DNA from: Bacteroidota bacterium | Lineage (GTDB): Bacteria > Bacteroidota > Bacteroidia > Chitinophagales > Saprospiraceae | Direction: 5' to 3' | Length of the DNA: 40,358 nucleotides | Assembly (NCBI GenBank): GCA_017857395.1 | Contig: JAFMDF010000054.1 | Location: 1 to 40,358 of the forward strand | In this document: positions 1-9,069 of the stretch, piece after piece | How the letters are laid out: each line of letters opens with the position of its first letter | How positions within the stretch are numbered: position 1 is the first letter of the stretch | The notes under the pieces: model-generated | Seen by the model: only the letters and a program-made list of their open reading frames with translations | Databases searched by the model: none | What the model was told of the DNA's origin: nothing | Position numbers and translations under genes: made by a program

Positions 1-18
1 GGAAAGATAAATCTTTGA

Positions 19-2523
19 AAGGCAATATTTTACAACGCTAGAAGGGTAGCCAAAAATAAGATTGCTGACCTCATCCAGTTACCAATAATAACCGACCCGC
101 TTACTTTAGAATTAACAGAAATCTTTCAAGCAGTCAATGCGGCAGCTTATTTTTATAACCAGACTTTATGGGCACTCATTACTATTGAAACGACCCGATT
201 TTATATTAAAAATGGCTTATCTACCTTATGTGCCTTGACTTTTATTTCTTATGGGGCTACTTTAATAATAGGCAGTAAAGATTTTAAAAGTGGCGTTGCT
301 TTTGGTAGATTGGCTTTAGCTATTTACGAAAAATTACAAACCACCCATCAGTTAAACAAAAGTCTTTTTAGTTATCATACCTTAATTAGTTGGTGGGAAA
401 TACCTTTGGCGGAAACAGAGGAAGGACTACAATTAGCATTAGATTTAAGTTTGGCAAGTGGGGATTTATCCTTTGTGGGACATACGACTCAGCTAAAGGG
501 AATTATTCAAATGGCAAGTAATCCCAATTTACAATCTGCTAAACAAATAGTGCTACAGGATATTGATTTAATGGCAGAGAAATTGGATTATTACGCACCC
601 AATAGTATTCGAGTTAATTGCCAATATCTTATCTGTTTAGCTGACCCAACTAATGAAACAGGTACCGTTTGCGGTGAAGTTTATGATTTTGAAGAAAAGA
701 AAGCAGGGCATTATGAAAATAACCAGCAATCGATGCTCTACAATCACTATGCCTCGGCCTTTCGGTTAAACTATTTATGTAAAAACGATGAGTTAGCTTA
801 CGAAAACCTGATGACGGCGGAAGAGATAGGTCCAGAATTGGCTCTTTATACGTTCTATTTCAATTTGACCTTCATCGTTTTAATCTATGAGACCAATTAT
901 TCAACTAAAGAGGCGGCGACCCAAAAAAATATAAGAAAAGCAGTTAAAGAGATCGTTGGAATATTCGAGCAATGTGCATCGGTAGCTCCTGCTAATTTTG
1001 ATAATAAATATAAATTAGCGCAAGGGGCTTTGTTAGCCATTAAAGGTAAAAAAGCAGCTGCTTTAGAAAAATATCAAGAGGCCATTGAAAGTGCCCAAAA
1101 ATATAATTTTGTATTAGAAGAGGCGATGGCCTGGGAACGTTCGGCAGCGATGTTAATGGACTTGGGTAAAACAACCATCGGTAAGCAATACATACAGACT
1201 GCTTATGACCTCTTTTTTCAATATGGTGCTTATGCGGTTTGTACCAAATATATAAAATTATATCCTTGGCTTAAAAAAGCAAAAGCCTTAGAAAAAGGGC
1301 AAGTATCCAAAGGTAGTGGCTCTTCTGAAAATGCATTGGCTAGTTTGGATTTGGCAACAGTATTAAAGTCCTCCGAAGCATTGAGTGGAGAAACCGATTT
1401 TGAAAAATTATTAAGAAAACTAATTTTAATTGCCATCGAAAATGCAGGAGCTGAAAAAGGCTATTTATTGTTAAAATCAAATGGTCAACTAAAGGTGAAT
1501 GTTTATGGAGACGTAGATAAAAAAACCGAATTTTTTGAAGATTTAAGCCTAAATAAATTTGCTCAAATCTCTAAAAAAGTGATCAATTATGTCGCCAAAA
1601 CTTGGCAAACGCTTATCTTAGCCGATGCAGCCAATGATGCAAAATTTGGAACGGATACTTATTTGAAAAATAACCAAGTTAAATCTATTTTTTCTTTACC
1701 TATTTTGAATAAAGGAGAATTTATAGGCTTACTTTATTTAGAAAATAATGTAACAACCAATGCTTTTACGCAAGAAAGAGTGGAATTGCTTAATCTATTA
1801 TCTGGGCAAATAGCCATTTCTATTGAAAATGCCCTATTAATTGAAAATTTGGAAGAAAAGGTCAAAGAAAGAACCTTAGAAATTGAGCAAGAAAAAGAAA
1901 AATCGGATAACTTGTTATTGAATATCTTACCAAAAGCTACAGCGGAAGAATTGCGCTTGACAGGGGCTGCCGAACCTAAATTTTACGAAGAAGTTACCGT
2001 CTTATTTCTTGATTTTAAAAACTTTAGTGGAGCTAGTAGAAGCTTAGATTATAAAGAACTTGTTTCCCAAATTGATGAATATTTCAGTGCATTTGATGAA
2101 GTGATTGGGGAATACCATGTCGAAAAAATAAAAACAATTGGAGATGCTTATATGTGTGCTTGTGGCTTGCCAATTGAAAGAACCGATCATGCGGTCTTAA
2201 TGACAAAAGCAGCAATTCATTTCCAAAAAATAATAGCGGAATTAAAACAGATAAAACAGGCAAAAGACCAACATTTTTTTGAAGCTAGAATTGGTATTCA
2301 TACAGGACCTGTAGTAGCAGGAGTAGTTGGTTCTAAAAAATTTGCTTATGATATATGGGGGGATACGGTCAATATTGCTTCTCGAATGGAATATGCTTGT
2401 GCTGTAGGAAAAATTGCTATTTCTGAACAAACCTTTCATTTGATAAAAGAAGAGATGAATTGTGAGTATCAGGGAAAGGTTCCTGCTAAAAATATGGAGG
2501 AACTGGATATGTATTACTTGTAA
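19..2523 (+). CDS. Multidomain adenylate cyclase (TPR-like region, GAF, class III cyclase), 5'-partial or frameshifted
   Basis: The protein makes cAMP from ATP in the cytoplasm. A helical repeat region like the middle of cyanobacterial-type AAA-ATPase multi-kinases comes first (the family motif LPIITDP is encoded near 80-100), then a GAF domain (about residues 375-540 counted from a TTG at 235), a short coiled coil, and a class III cyclase domain (about 575-762). Catalytic residues are all visible: metal aspartates D593 (LDFKNF) and D637 (IGDAY), adenine-selecting K633 and D706 (AYDIWGD), and N713/R717 (VNIASRM). Lys and Asp at the selector positions favour adenylate over guanylate cyclase. 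The reading frame is open from 19, but a TGA at 16-18 blocks extension, and no ATG occurs before the TTG at 235, although family-like sequence is encoded upstream of it. A second frame is open until a TAG at 39-41, so a frameshift between 19 and 41 is likely if the gene continues upstream. Confidence 0.8.
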   Translation, partial: KAIFYNARRVAKNKIADLIQLPIITDPLTLELTEIFQAVNAAAYFYNQTLWALITIETTRFYIKNGLSTLCALTFISYGATLIIGSKDFKSGVAFGRLALAIYEKLQTTHQLNKSLFSYHTLISWWEIPLAETEEGLQLALDLSLASGDLSFVGHTTQLKGIIQMASNPNLQSAKQIVLQDIDLMAEKLDYYAPNSIRVNCQYLICLADPTNETGTVCGEVYDFEEKKAGHYENNQQSMLYNHYASAFRLNYLCKNDELAYENLMTAEEIGPELALYTFYFNLTFIVLIYETNYSTKEAATQKNIRKAVKEIVGIFEQCASVAPANFDNKYKLAQGALLAIKGKKAAALEKYQEAIESAQKYNFVLEEAMAWERSAAMLMDLGKTTIGKQYIQTAYDLFFQYGAYAVCTKYIKLYPWLKKAKALEKGQVSKGSGSSENALASLDLATVLKSSEALSGETDFEKLLRKLILIAIENAGAEKGYLLLKSNGQLKVNVYGDVDKKTEFFEDLSLNKFAQISKKVINYVAKTWQTLILADAANDAKFGTDTYLKNNQVKSIFSLPILNKGEFIGLLYLENNVTTNAFTQERVELLNLLSGQIAISIENALLIENLEEKVKERTLEIEQEKEKSDNLLLNILPKATAEELRLTGAAEPKFYEEVTVLFLDFKNFSGASRSLDYKELVSQIDEYFSAFDEVIGEYHVEKIKTIGDAYMCACGLPIERTDHAVLMTKAAIHFQKIIAELKQIKQAKDQHFFEARIGIHTGPVVAGVVGSKKFAYDIWGDTVNIASRMEYACAVGKIAISEQTFHLIKEEMNCEYQGKVPAKNMEELDMYYL

Positions 2524-2673
2524 TGTATCCAGATTTTGCCAAAAATCTCCAGAAATTTGTCGAATTTATCCAGATTCAATTAATCTTTTCCCCTTAAATT
2601 TGCTGTATTAAAACATTTTTTAGCATAGATACTAAAGTACAAACTACATAACCTCTTTAAACATAACCTCAAA

Positions 2674-5334
2674 ATGATTTTCCCTAAAAAAATGACTGCA
2701 ACTTTTGTTGCCTGCTTATTCTTTTCAGTAGGGCTAATTGCCCAAATTACCATTTCTGGTATCGTAAAAGATAAAACAACCACGGAAAACCTAGTCGGAA
2801 CAACTATTCTAATAAAAGGAACTTCCGAAGGTGCTGTAACGGATGTAGATGGACAATTTAGCATAGAAACTAACCAATCGCTCCCTCTGACGCTTGTTAT
2901 TTCTTTTATTGGCTACACTACTCAAGAAATAATATACCAAGAAAATATATCCGTTGAAATTGCCTTAGAAGAAGGTGCTTTATTAGGAGAAGAAGTGATT
3001 GTTTCTGCTTCTCGAAAAGCGGAAAAAGCATTAGAAGCACCTGCCTCTATCTCCATTATTGAGTCTCGAAAACTAGGCGCCCAAGCTTTAATTAGCCCAG
3101 TAGTCGCTTTGAGAAATTTACCTGGTGTAGATGTTTCTCAGCAAGGAATTGACCATTGGCAAATAAACCTTCGTGGGCGAAATGATGCTTTTCAAACTGA
3201 GACCTATTTTATGTTAGACTACCGAAGTTTAATTGTTCCCGGCCAAGGGGTTGCTATTTTGAGTAGAAATGCCTTGAATGAATTGGATCTAGATAGAATT
3301 GAAGTAGTGCGAGGACCTGGTTCTGCATTGTATGGCCCTGGTGTCGAAACTGGTGTGGTACATTTTATTTCTAAAAGTCCTTTCGAACATCAAGGTAGTT
3401 CATTCAGCATCGGAACGGGTACGAAAGCCAACTTTTCAGTTGCAGGCAGACAGGCTGGGTTAATCAATGAAAAATTGGGCTATAAAATTTTAGCGCATTA
3501 TAATCGGGCGAATGATTTTGTACTAGATCCAAACGACCCAACAGATGCGGAATCTTTAGCTGCTTTTCAACCTCAGGTAACCAGCGGTTTAACTGGAGAA
3601 TTATTAAGACCGACGAATGAATTAGAAGACCAAGTGTATAACTTCAGTGTTTCTGGAGGCTTAGAATATAGAGCGAATAGCAAAACTACCTTAAACGCTA
3701 GTGCAGGCATTACCCAAAGAAGAGGGTTAGTAAGAGCAGGTTTAGGAGAAGCACTACAAGACTATCCACTATTATTCGGACAAGTGAGATTGCAATCTGG
3801 TAATTTTTTCGCTCAAATTTATACCAATTTAACCATCAATGACCAAGAAAAGGATGTATTGTATCGGACAGGTTTAACTAGCATCACGAACAATAATGCC
3901 ACCCAAGGACAAGCTCAATATCTCTGGGAAGTCAATAAAGATAAATTGAATGTTACCTTCGGAGCAGAAGCCCAACTAATTCGAACTGAAACGAAAGGAA
4001 CGGTACACGGTCGATTTGAAGACGAAGATGACTTTGATATATATTCGCTATACTCGCAAGCAGAATGGACCATTAATCCAGCACTAGACTTTGTTTTGGC
4101 AGGTAGAGTGGATCGTTTTTCCGCTATTGATGAGACTACTTTTTCCCCAAGAGCAGGGATTGTTTTTAAACCGAAACCGACTCAAAGTTTTAGAGCTACT
4201 TTTAATCGAGCAATAACTTCTCCATCCGCCTTATTGGTCTTTGTGGATATTCCATTTGGGATAACTCCTGCTTTTGATATCCCTTTTATTGGTGGAACGC
4301 AGCCTATTTCTTATACGGATCCTTTGGTAACTTCTAGCTTCCTTCCTGGAGTAGGGGAATATTCTGGAATTGATATGCCTTTATCTATTCCTTATAATGT
4401 AGCCTTAGCAGGTTTGGCGGATGTGTTGCCCCAAAATGTTTTGGATTATTTAGGAACGAAGGCTGCTGAAGTAAGTGGAACTACTGCTGGTGTTTTATTG
4501 CTCAATGGAGGAGTGGCAACAACGCTGCCGCAAAGAGATAAAATCAAATCTACTAAAACGAGTGCCTATGAAATTGGGTATAAGGGCATTTTTGGCGGTA
4601 AATTCTCTTTAGGGTTAGATGTTTATTATAATCAAAGAAGAGATTTAATATTTACGGGGGCGATTAGCCCTTTGGTCATTAATCCAGCCATTTCTACCGA
4701 TTTGGTAGCCGAATTAAATCGAGTTACCGATGCGACTGAACTAGAAGCGTTAGGAACTACTCAAGAGGCAGTTGCCGCAGCTTTTTCGACTGTTGGAGAT
4801 GGTTTAGCTCCTAATCCTTTAGGTCTAGTTGAACCTGATATTGCTTATGCCTCTAGCCAACCTCAATTTGTAGTAACCCCCTCTAATACAGGAAGAGTCA
4901 AGTATTTTGGGGCAGATTTAAGCATGCAATATTATTTTTCTGAAGAATTATCCGTCTTTGCGAACTATTCTTGGTTGGAACAAAATTTCTTTACGGATGA
5001 AGAAATTGACTTACCGGGAACGGGTCAAGTATATGCTTTAAATACGCCTGAAAATAGAATCCGAGTTGGAATGGATTATATTCCTGAAGCAAAAGGATTT
5101 TCTTATAATGCATCCGTTCGCTACCAAGATGAATATCAAGTAGAAATGGGCACTATTTTTTCTGGTGTTTTGGATAGTTATACTATCGTGGATGCTGGTG
5201 TCGGTTATAATTTTGGAAACGGTATCAAAATCAATGTAACTGCTCAAAATTTATTCAATAACGAATATCGAGTAATGCCTCGGATGCCTAAGATTGGACG
5301 GTTAGTATTGGCAAAAGCGATTTTTGAACTTTAA
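2674..5334 (+). CDS. TonB-dependent outer-membrane receptor with CarboxypepD_reg-like domain
   Basis: An 886-aa outer-membrane receptor expected to import a scarce ligand using TonB energy. A signal peptide (residues 1-24, ending GLIAQ) is followed by a CarboxypepD_reg-like beta-sandwich (about 26-110, with the typical GTSEGAVTDVDGQF stretch), a plug domain (about 125-240, containing LDRIEVVRGPGSALYG) and a long beta-barrel ending in NLFNNEYRV...IFEL. No SusD-like partner lies beside it, so it is not a typical SusCD pair, and the substrate cannot be read from sequence. ATG 2674 is chosen because it starts the signal peptide; an in-frame ATG at 2692 is an alternative. A TAAATTTG box at 2595-2602 could be a -7 element, without a clear -33 partner. 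The gene converges on the pseudouridine synthase at 5515. Confidence 0.9.
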   Translation: MIFPKKMTATFVACLFFSVGLIAQITISGIVKDKTTTENLVGTTILIKGTSEGAVTDVDGQFSIETNQSLPLTLVISFIGYTTQEIIYQENISVEIALEEGALLGEEVIVSASRKAEKALEAPASISIIESRKLGAQALISPVVALRNLPGVDVSQQGIDHWQINLRGRNDAFQTETYFMLDYRSLIVPGQGVAILSRNALNELDLDRIEVVRGPGSALYGPGVETGVVHFISKSPFEHQGSSFSIGTGTKANFSVAGRQAGLINEKLGYKILAHYNRANDFVLDPNDPTDAESLAAFQPQVTSGLTGELLRPTNELEDQVYNFSVSGGLEYRANSKTTLNASAGITQRRGLVRAGLGEALQDYPLLFGQVRLQSGNFFAQIYTNLTINDQEKDVLYRTGLTSITNNNATQGQAQYLWEVNKDKLNVTFGAEAQLIRTETKGTVHGRFEDEDDFDIYSLYSQAEWTINPALDFVLAGRVDRFSAIDETTFSPRAGIVFKPKPTQSFRATFNRAITSPSALLVFVDIPFGITPAFDIPFIGGTQPISYTDPLVTSSFLPGVGEYSGIDMPLSIPYNVALAGLADVLPQNVLDYLGTKAAEVSGTTAGVLLLNGGVATTLPQRDKIKSTKTSAYEIGYKGIFGGKFSLGLDVYYNQRRDLIFTGAISPLVINPAISTDLVAELNRVTDATELEALGTTQEAVAAAFSTVGDGLAPNPLGLVEPDIAYASSQPQFVVTPSNTGRVKYFGADLSMQYYFSEELSVFANYSWLEQNFFTDEEIDLPGTGQVYALNTPENRIRVGMDYIPEAKGFSYNASVRYQDEYQVEMGTIFSGVLDSYTIVDAGVGYNFGNGIKINVTAQNLFNNEYRVMPRMPKIGRLVLAKAIFEL

Positions 5335-5434
5335 GCCTCATATTTGAATCATAAATTATCAGAAGTCAGATGATAGCGCATCAGATTGAAAAATGACATT
5401 AAAATAATATTTAAAATATCGGCTAGCTCGTCAA

Positions 5435-5493
5435 ATCCGTTGTCTTCATTCATCCGTTGATAGAAGACCAACGGATGAATGAAGACAACGGAT
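5435..5493. repeat. Long perfect hairpin, 25-bp stem and 9-nt loop
   Basis: The left arm 5435-5459 and right arm 5469-5493 are exact reverse complements; the loop is 5460-5468. Each arm contains the octamer ATCCGTTG (or its complement) twice. It lies between two convergent genes and is followed by a T-run near 5504, so it may act as a terminator in both directions, but the stem is much longer than a usual terminator. Two other hairpins of nearly the same stem length occur at 31932 and 37877. Confidence 0.9.
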
Positions 5494-5514
5494 GATTATC
5501 AATTTTTTACCTGA

Positions 5515-6438
5515 CTATCTTCTTGTCTTTTTCTTAGCGTTGGGTCTCCTTGTTCGTTTATTAAATCGACCACCTTCTCGTTCCAAAGTTTTCAAGAACC
5601 GTTTAGGTGGATCTATCTTTAAATGCATTGATTCTTTGGTAATTGGATGCAAAAATTCTAATTGATAAGCACATAAAAAAAGCCCTTTTCCTAAAATCGT
5701 CCGCTTATGACCAGCATATTCTTTATCCCCCATAATCAGATGACCTAAATTGTTAAGGTGAATCCGTAATTGGTGGGTTCTACCTGTTATAGGCTGCAAT
5801 TCTATCAGAGATAAATGTTGGAATATTTTAGAAGAAACGACCTTTAGGGTTTTATAATTAGTAATTGCTTTTTTACCTTGGACGGGCTCATCGATTTGCC
5901 CTTCCCGTTCTGTCTTTCCATGTACAACAGCTAGGTAAGTTTTTTTGACTTCATTATCTTGGAAGGCTTTACTCAATTTAATTAAAGCGGTCTTCGTCTT
6001 AGCTAATAAGATCAATCCTTTAGTCGGCACATCAATCCTGTGAACCGCTCTAGGACTTTGTAAAGTATCCGCTTGATGACTTTGTTTAGCAAACCCAATT
6101 ACCGCATTTTCTACCGTCTTATTTCGATTTCCATTCACGGCTATCCCTGCTGGTTTATTAATCACAATTAAATAATCATCTTCAAAAACAACGGGTAAAT
6201 CTATATCGACTTTCGGTCTCTTTACGGTTTTTATTTTTAAAACCAACACATCTCCCTTCTTGACAAACATCCCTTCATTTGCCAAGTCATCATTCACTAA
6301 TAAAGTGCCTGCGGCAATGGCTTTTTTAGCCGCCGTTCGACTGCCTAAAATGGGAAAAATTTGTGCGGCATAATCTGTTAACCGAGTATTAGGCTTAACA
6401 GATTTGATGCGGTGCGCTTGTTTATTAGGCTTTGCCAT
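5515..6438 (-). CDS. RluA-family pseudouridine synthase with S4 domain
   Basis: A cytoplasmic enzyme that isomerises uridine to pseudouridine in RNA. An N-terminal S4-like RNA-binding segment (about residues 17-75) precedes the RluA catalytic domain; the catalytic Asp is about residue 136 in HRIDVPTKG, a variant of the usual HRLDxxTSG. The later motif GRTHQLRIHL is also present. The C-terminus is strongly basic (KRTRRPNAKKKTRR), which could add RNA contact. The start is set at ATG 6438 (MAKPNKQ). An in-frame TTG 39 bases upstream falls inside a TACTTTTG promoter box and so should not be translated. Which RNA position is modified cannot be told from sequence. Confidence 0.85.
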   Translation of the reverse strand: MAKPNKQAHRIKSVKPNTRLTDYAAQIFPILGSRTAAKKAIAAGTLLVNDDLANEGMFVKKGDVLVLKIKTVKRPKVDIDLPVVFEDDYLIVINKPAGIAVNGNRNKTVENAVIGFAKQSHQADTLQSPRAVHRIDVPTKGLILLAKTKTALIKLSKAFQDNEVKKTYLAVVHGKTEREGQIDEPVQGKKAITNYKTLKVVSSKIFQHLSLIELQPITGRTHQLRIHLNNLGHLIMGDKEYAGHKRTILGKGLFLCAYQLEFLHPITKESMHLKIDPPKRFLKTLEREGGRFNKRTRRPNAKKKTRR

Positions 6439-6474
6439 GTAAGGAAGTCCATTTTTAAAAATGATAAAAGATTG

Positions 6475-6482
6475 CAAAAGTA
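6475..6482 (-). promoter_or_regulatory. Candidate -7 box TACTTTTG for the pseudouridine synthase gene
   Basis: Read on the minus strand this matches the Bacteroidota -7 consensus TAnnTTTG, 36 bases upstream of the ATG at 6438. No good -33 TTG is seen at the expected distance. It argues for the shorter protein start. Confidence 0.4.
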
Positions 6483-6539
6483 GTATTTTTATTAATTTTG
6501 GATAGTAGAGGTATTCAGAAAGAATAAAATTTAATAAGG

Positions 6540-6625
6540 TCTCTGTGCAACTCTGCGATTTCTTTGAGTATTTCTGTGGAACAAATTAATTATTACATAG
6601 AGTTAATCAGAGGATTGCACAGAGA
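6540..6625. repeat. Intergenic inverted repeat of CTCTGTG-type phrases
   Basis: TCTCTGTGCAA at 6540-6550 is exactly inverted at 6615-6625. The left side continues as degenerate 10-base units (CTCTGTGCAA, CTCTGCGATT, TCTTTGAGTA). This belongs to the same general class as the other short-period intergenic arrays in the window. No gene is seen in it. Confidence 0.6.
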
Positions 6626-6678
6626 TACACAAAGTATAGTTTAAGCATTAATTCAGCTTAAATACAAAACGGAAATTC

Positions 6679-7033
6679 ATGAAAATCATTAGAAATACTT
6701 TACTCTTTCTATTGCTATTGCTATTGCTATTACTTTTCCTTGTATACATGGTTATCCAGCATAGAAGATTGGAGTGAGAAACCAGAAGTCGAAATGGTCA
6801 ACCGATTTCAACCATACGGAGTGACCGAAAAAACACCAGTACCTACAATTAAAGAAATTGATGGAGGCCTAGAAATTACAGCAGTCAAAGGCGCTTCGAT
6901 TGGTTATCAAATAGCGGAAGGGCGTTGGCAATTATATCAAACGCCTATTACAACGAAGGATTTTAGTTCGCTCAAAGTAAAAGCAGTTCGATATGGTTGG
7001 GAAGAGAGTGAGGTGGTCGTTTTAGAGAAATAG
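6679..7033 (+). pseudogene. Remnant of a sulfatase C-terminal (CHB_HEX_C-like) module, frameshifted from its signal anchor
   Basis: ATG 6679 opens a frame encoding a Leu-rich signal or anchor (MKIIRNTLLF followed by a Leu run made partly of CTATTG units at 6709-6732). That frame stops at a TGA shortly after. A second frame, offset by one base, is open through 7033 and encodes a run containing DWSEKPEVEMV and then GASIGYQIAEGRWQLY and KVKAVRYGWEESEVV. I recognise these as the tail of Bacteroidota/Planctomycetes sulfatases, ending in the chitobiase C-terminal-like fold. The only start in that second frame is a TTG at 6740. The sulfatase catalytic domain is absent. The simplest reading is a decayed gene, with one base gained or lost near 6735-6750. 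It could alternatively be a short standalone module with a wrong base call. The family call rests on remembered motifs. Confidence 0.5.
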
Positions 7034-7086
7034 CTTATTCTAGGGGGAATCTTTGTATTTTGTAATACTTAATTTGAAGGAAACCT

Positions 7087-7129
7087 ATTACCCCGTAACT
7101 TCCTGTTACTGGGTAATTTTAGGGTAATT
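7087..7129. promoter_or_regulatory. Inverted repeat plus extra half-site upstream of the LytTR gene
   Basis: Arms of 13 bp at 7087-7099 and 7105-7117 match with one mismatch around a 5-base spacer, and the half-site GGGTAATT recurs directly at 7122-7129. It could be an operator for a regulator or a weak terminator of the 7033 remnant (TTTT follows). A further small hairpin (CAACATTAA / complement) lies at about 7149-7173. The 267-base gap holds no gene. Confidence 0.4.
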
Positions 7130-7300
7130 CCTAATATAGATTATCTAGCAACATTAATTCGAGAGTTAATGTTGGGAAGTTACTTGATGATAGGCAAAAT
7201 TAAATTGAGAAATACGGTCTTTGTCCTTTGCAACTTTATCCGTTATTGAGGTACTAGTTAATTTTAGAAACAGCTTCTTTGATTTTTATAAAAAAAAGAC

Positions 7301-8203
7301 ATGAACCTAATCACTCAAAAATACCCATTTTACCAGTTCCGACCTTATTTTCCATTAGCTTTAATTGCTTGCAGCTATTTTATAGCGATGAATCTCTTTG
7401 AAGCAGGACAACAATTATATTACATCAACCGCTTTAGCTTAGCACAAGATACGGTTACCTACTTTGGTTTATTAAAAAATCACTTTTTGAGGTGGATGAT
7501 TTGGTTGTTAATCAGTCTACCCTTTATTCATTTTAGTTTAAAAAATAGGGTGACACCAAGCACTTTTACCCTTCCTTTTTTAGCCAAGTATTTATTAGCC
7601 ATCATTGCGAGCTTACTATTGACACTTAGTAGTATTACCATGTTACAAATTGTCCAAGATGGAGCTGTTTTGGCGGAATTTGGGGAATATTTTCAATTTT
7701 TTATAGCACAGAAATTTCCGCTATTTTTTAGCAGTTATTTAGGCGTAGTTATTTTGGTGCATTTATACATGAAACAACGAGAACTAGAAGGACAAACTTA
7801 TGAGTTTATAGCTTTAAAAGAGAAATATGAAGCTGTGACTACTGCATTAATAGAACAAAAAGAGGCATTACCAATTACCTCTATTTCTATCAAAATTGGT
7901 AATAAAATAAAACGGATTCCCTTAACGGAAATTAATTATATCCAATCCGCAGATTATTGTGTGCAAATTCATACCAAAAATGATAGAGCTTATTTTTTAA
8001 GACAATCTATGAAAGCAATGGAAAAGCAATTGACCACTAAAGGATTTATCCGAATTCATCGACATACAATTATTAACCTATCCGAAGTGGCTTCTTTGCG
8101 TTTTAATCCTAAAGCGGAGGTGATTCTAAATTCTGGAAAAAGATTAGCAATTTCGAATAGTAGAGTAGGGGAAGTGAGAGAAGTTATTAGAAGTTTTAAG
8201 TAG
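7301..8203 (+). CDS. Membrane-anchored LytTR-family transcriptional regulator
   Basis: A 300-aa protein with about four hydrophobic helices in its N-terminal half (roughly residues 17-33, 64-80, 90-112 and 138-155), a short charged linker or coiled coil (about 155-190), and a C-terminal LytTR DNA-binding domain (about 195-300; NYIQSADYCVQIHT and FIRIHRHTIINLSEV are typical). There is no receiver domain, so it is not a two-component response regulator; a membrane signal probably acts on the DNA-binding domain directly. The gene is preceded by the palindromic site at 7087 and followed at 97 bases by a secreted protein gene. Targets are unknown. Confidence 0.85.
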   Translation: MNLITQKYPFYQFRPYFPLALIACSYFIAMNLFEAGQQLYYINRFSLAQDTVTYFGLLKNHFLRWMIWLLISLPFIHFSLKNRVTPSTFTLPFLAKYLLAIIASLLLTLSSITMLQIVQDGAVLAEFGEYFQFFIAQKFPLFFSSYLGVVILVHLYMKQRELEGQTYEFIALKEKYEAVTTALIEQKEALPITSISIKIGNKIKRIPLTEINYIQSADYCVQIHTKNDRAYFLRQSMKAMEKQLTTKGFIRIHRHTIINLSEVASLRFNPKAEVILNSGKRLAISNSRVGEVREVIRSFK

Positions 8204-8299
8204 CACTCCCTGCAAAAACACCATCTCTTACTGCAAAACAATAGAAAAATAGGAGTATCGATTTTAATATTGGGTATTTAATCATCAAAATTAAACCCA

Positions 8300-8899
8300 A
8301 TGTCTAAACTCACTCGATGCTGTTTCTTCGTTTTAGTACTCCTAAATTATAGCAGCTTATCAGCACAAAACAGTTATGAATATGCTGCTTCCAAAGCCCA
8401 TCCGTTTGGTCTACCCAACCCCGATGCCCCCGAGCAAATTAAAGATTATGCGCCAATGATTGGCGAATGTGATTGTAAATCTATTGCCCGTAATCCAGAC
8501 CAAACTTGGCAAACAGAACCTGTGGATATGATTTGGCGCTTTAAATACATCATGAATGGCTTTGGCGTACAAGATGAAACGCTGAAATCGGATGGTGGAC
8601 ATTCTGGTAGTATTCGCCAATTTGACCAAGATAGTGCTAAATGGTTTGTACATTATTATTCTAATAAAGGACTAACGCCTGTTTTATCTGCTTGGAGTGG
8701 GAATAAAAAGGATAATGGCGATATCGTTTTATACAGACCTCAAAAAGCACCGAATGACATGGATGGATTTTATAAAATTACGTTTCATGATATTTCTGAA
8801 GAAGGCTTTAAATGGTTGGGGGAATGGGTAAATACCACAGAGACTTTTTCTTTTCCAACTTGGAAAATTGATTGTAAGAAGCGAAAAAATAGCGAATAA
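8300..8899 (+). CDS. Secreted DUF1579-like protein
   Basis: A 199-aa exported protein with an N-terminal signal peptide (about residues 1-22, ending SLSAQ). The body resembles DUF1579-type lipocalin-like proteins: it opens with a conserved short phrase (PMIGECDCKS) followed by alternating beta-rich blocks with WRFKYIMNGFGVQDE and FKWLGEWVNTT. The family function is not known; members are often annotated as hypothetical. It may be co-transcribed with the LytTR regulator 96 bases upstream, but the gap is large enough for its own promoter. The assignment is by resemblance and moderate. Confidence 0.6.
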   Translation: MSKLTRCCFFVLVLLNYSSLSAQNSYEYAASKAHPFGLPNPDAPEQIKDYAPMIGECDCKSIARNPDQTWQTEPVDMIWRFKYIMNGFGVQDETLKSDGGHSGSIRQFDQDSAKWFVHYYSNKGLTPVLSAWSGNKKDNGDIVLYRPQKAPNDMDGFYKITFHDISEEGFKWLGEWVNTTETFSFPTWKIDCKKRKNSE

Positions 8900-9069
8900 T
8901 AAATACGTCCAATTTTGAACATAAACTGACCAAATTCGGACAGGTTAAAATTTTAAATCCAAAAATAAATTTTATAAAATATTGATTATGAGTAAATTAT
9001 GATTTTGGCATAGCCATTGGATTACTTAGGGTAAGGAATTATTACTGGTCTGTTTAAAACCCTATTATT

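Noticed and set aside
2674-5334. SusC-type glycan importer
   Set aside because: No SusD-like lipoprotein gene is adjacent and the length is shorter than typical SusC proteins, so only a general TonB-dependent receptor is supported.
6709-6732. CTATTG tandem units as a phase-variation switch
   Set aside because: The unit length is six, so changes in copy number keep the frame and cannot explain the offset in this remnant; only three exact units plus one variant are present.
7301-8203. Two-component response regulator
   Set aside because: No receiver domain; the N-terminal half is membrane helices.
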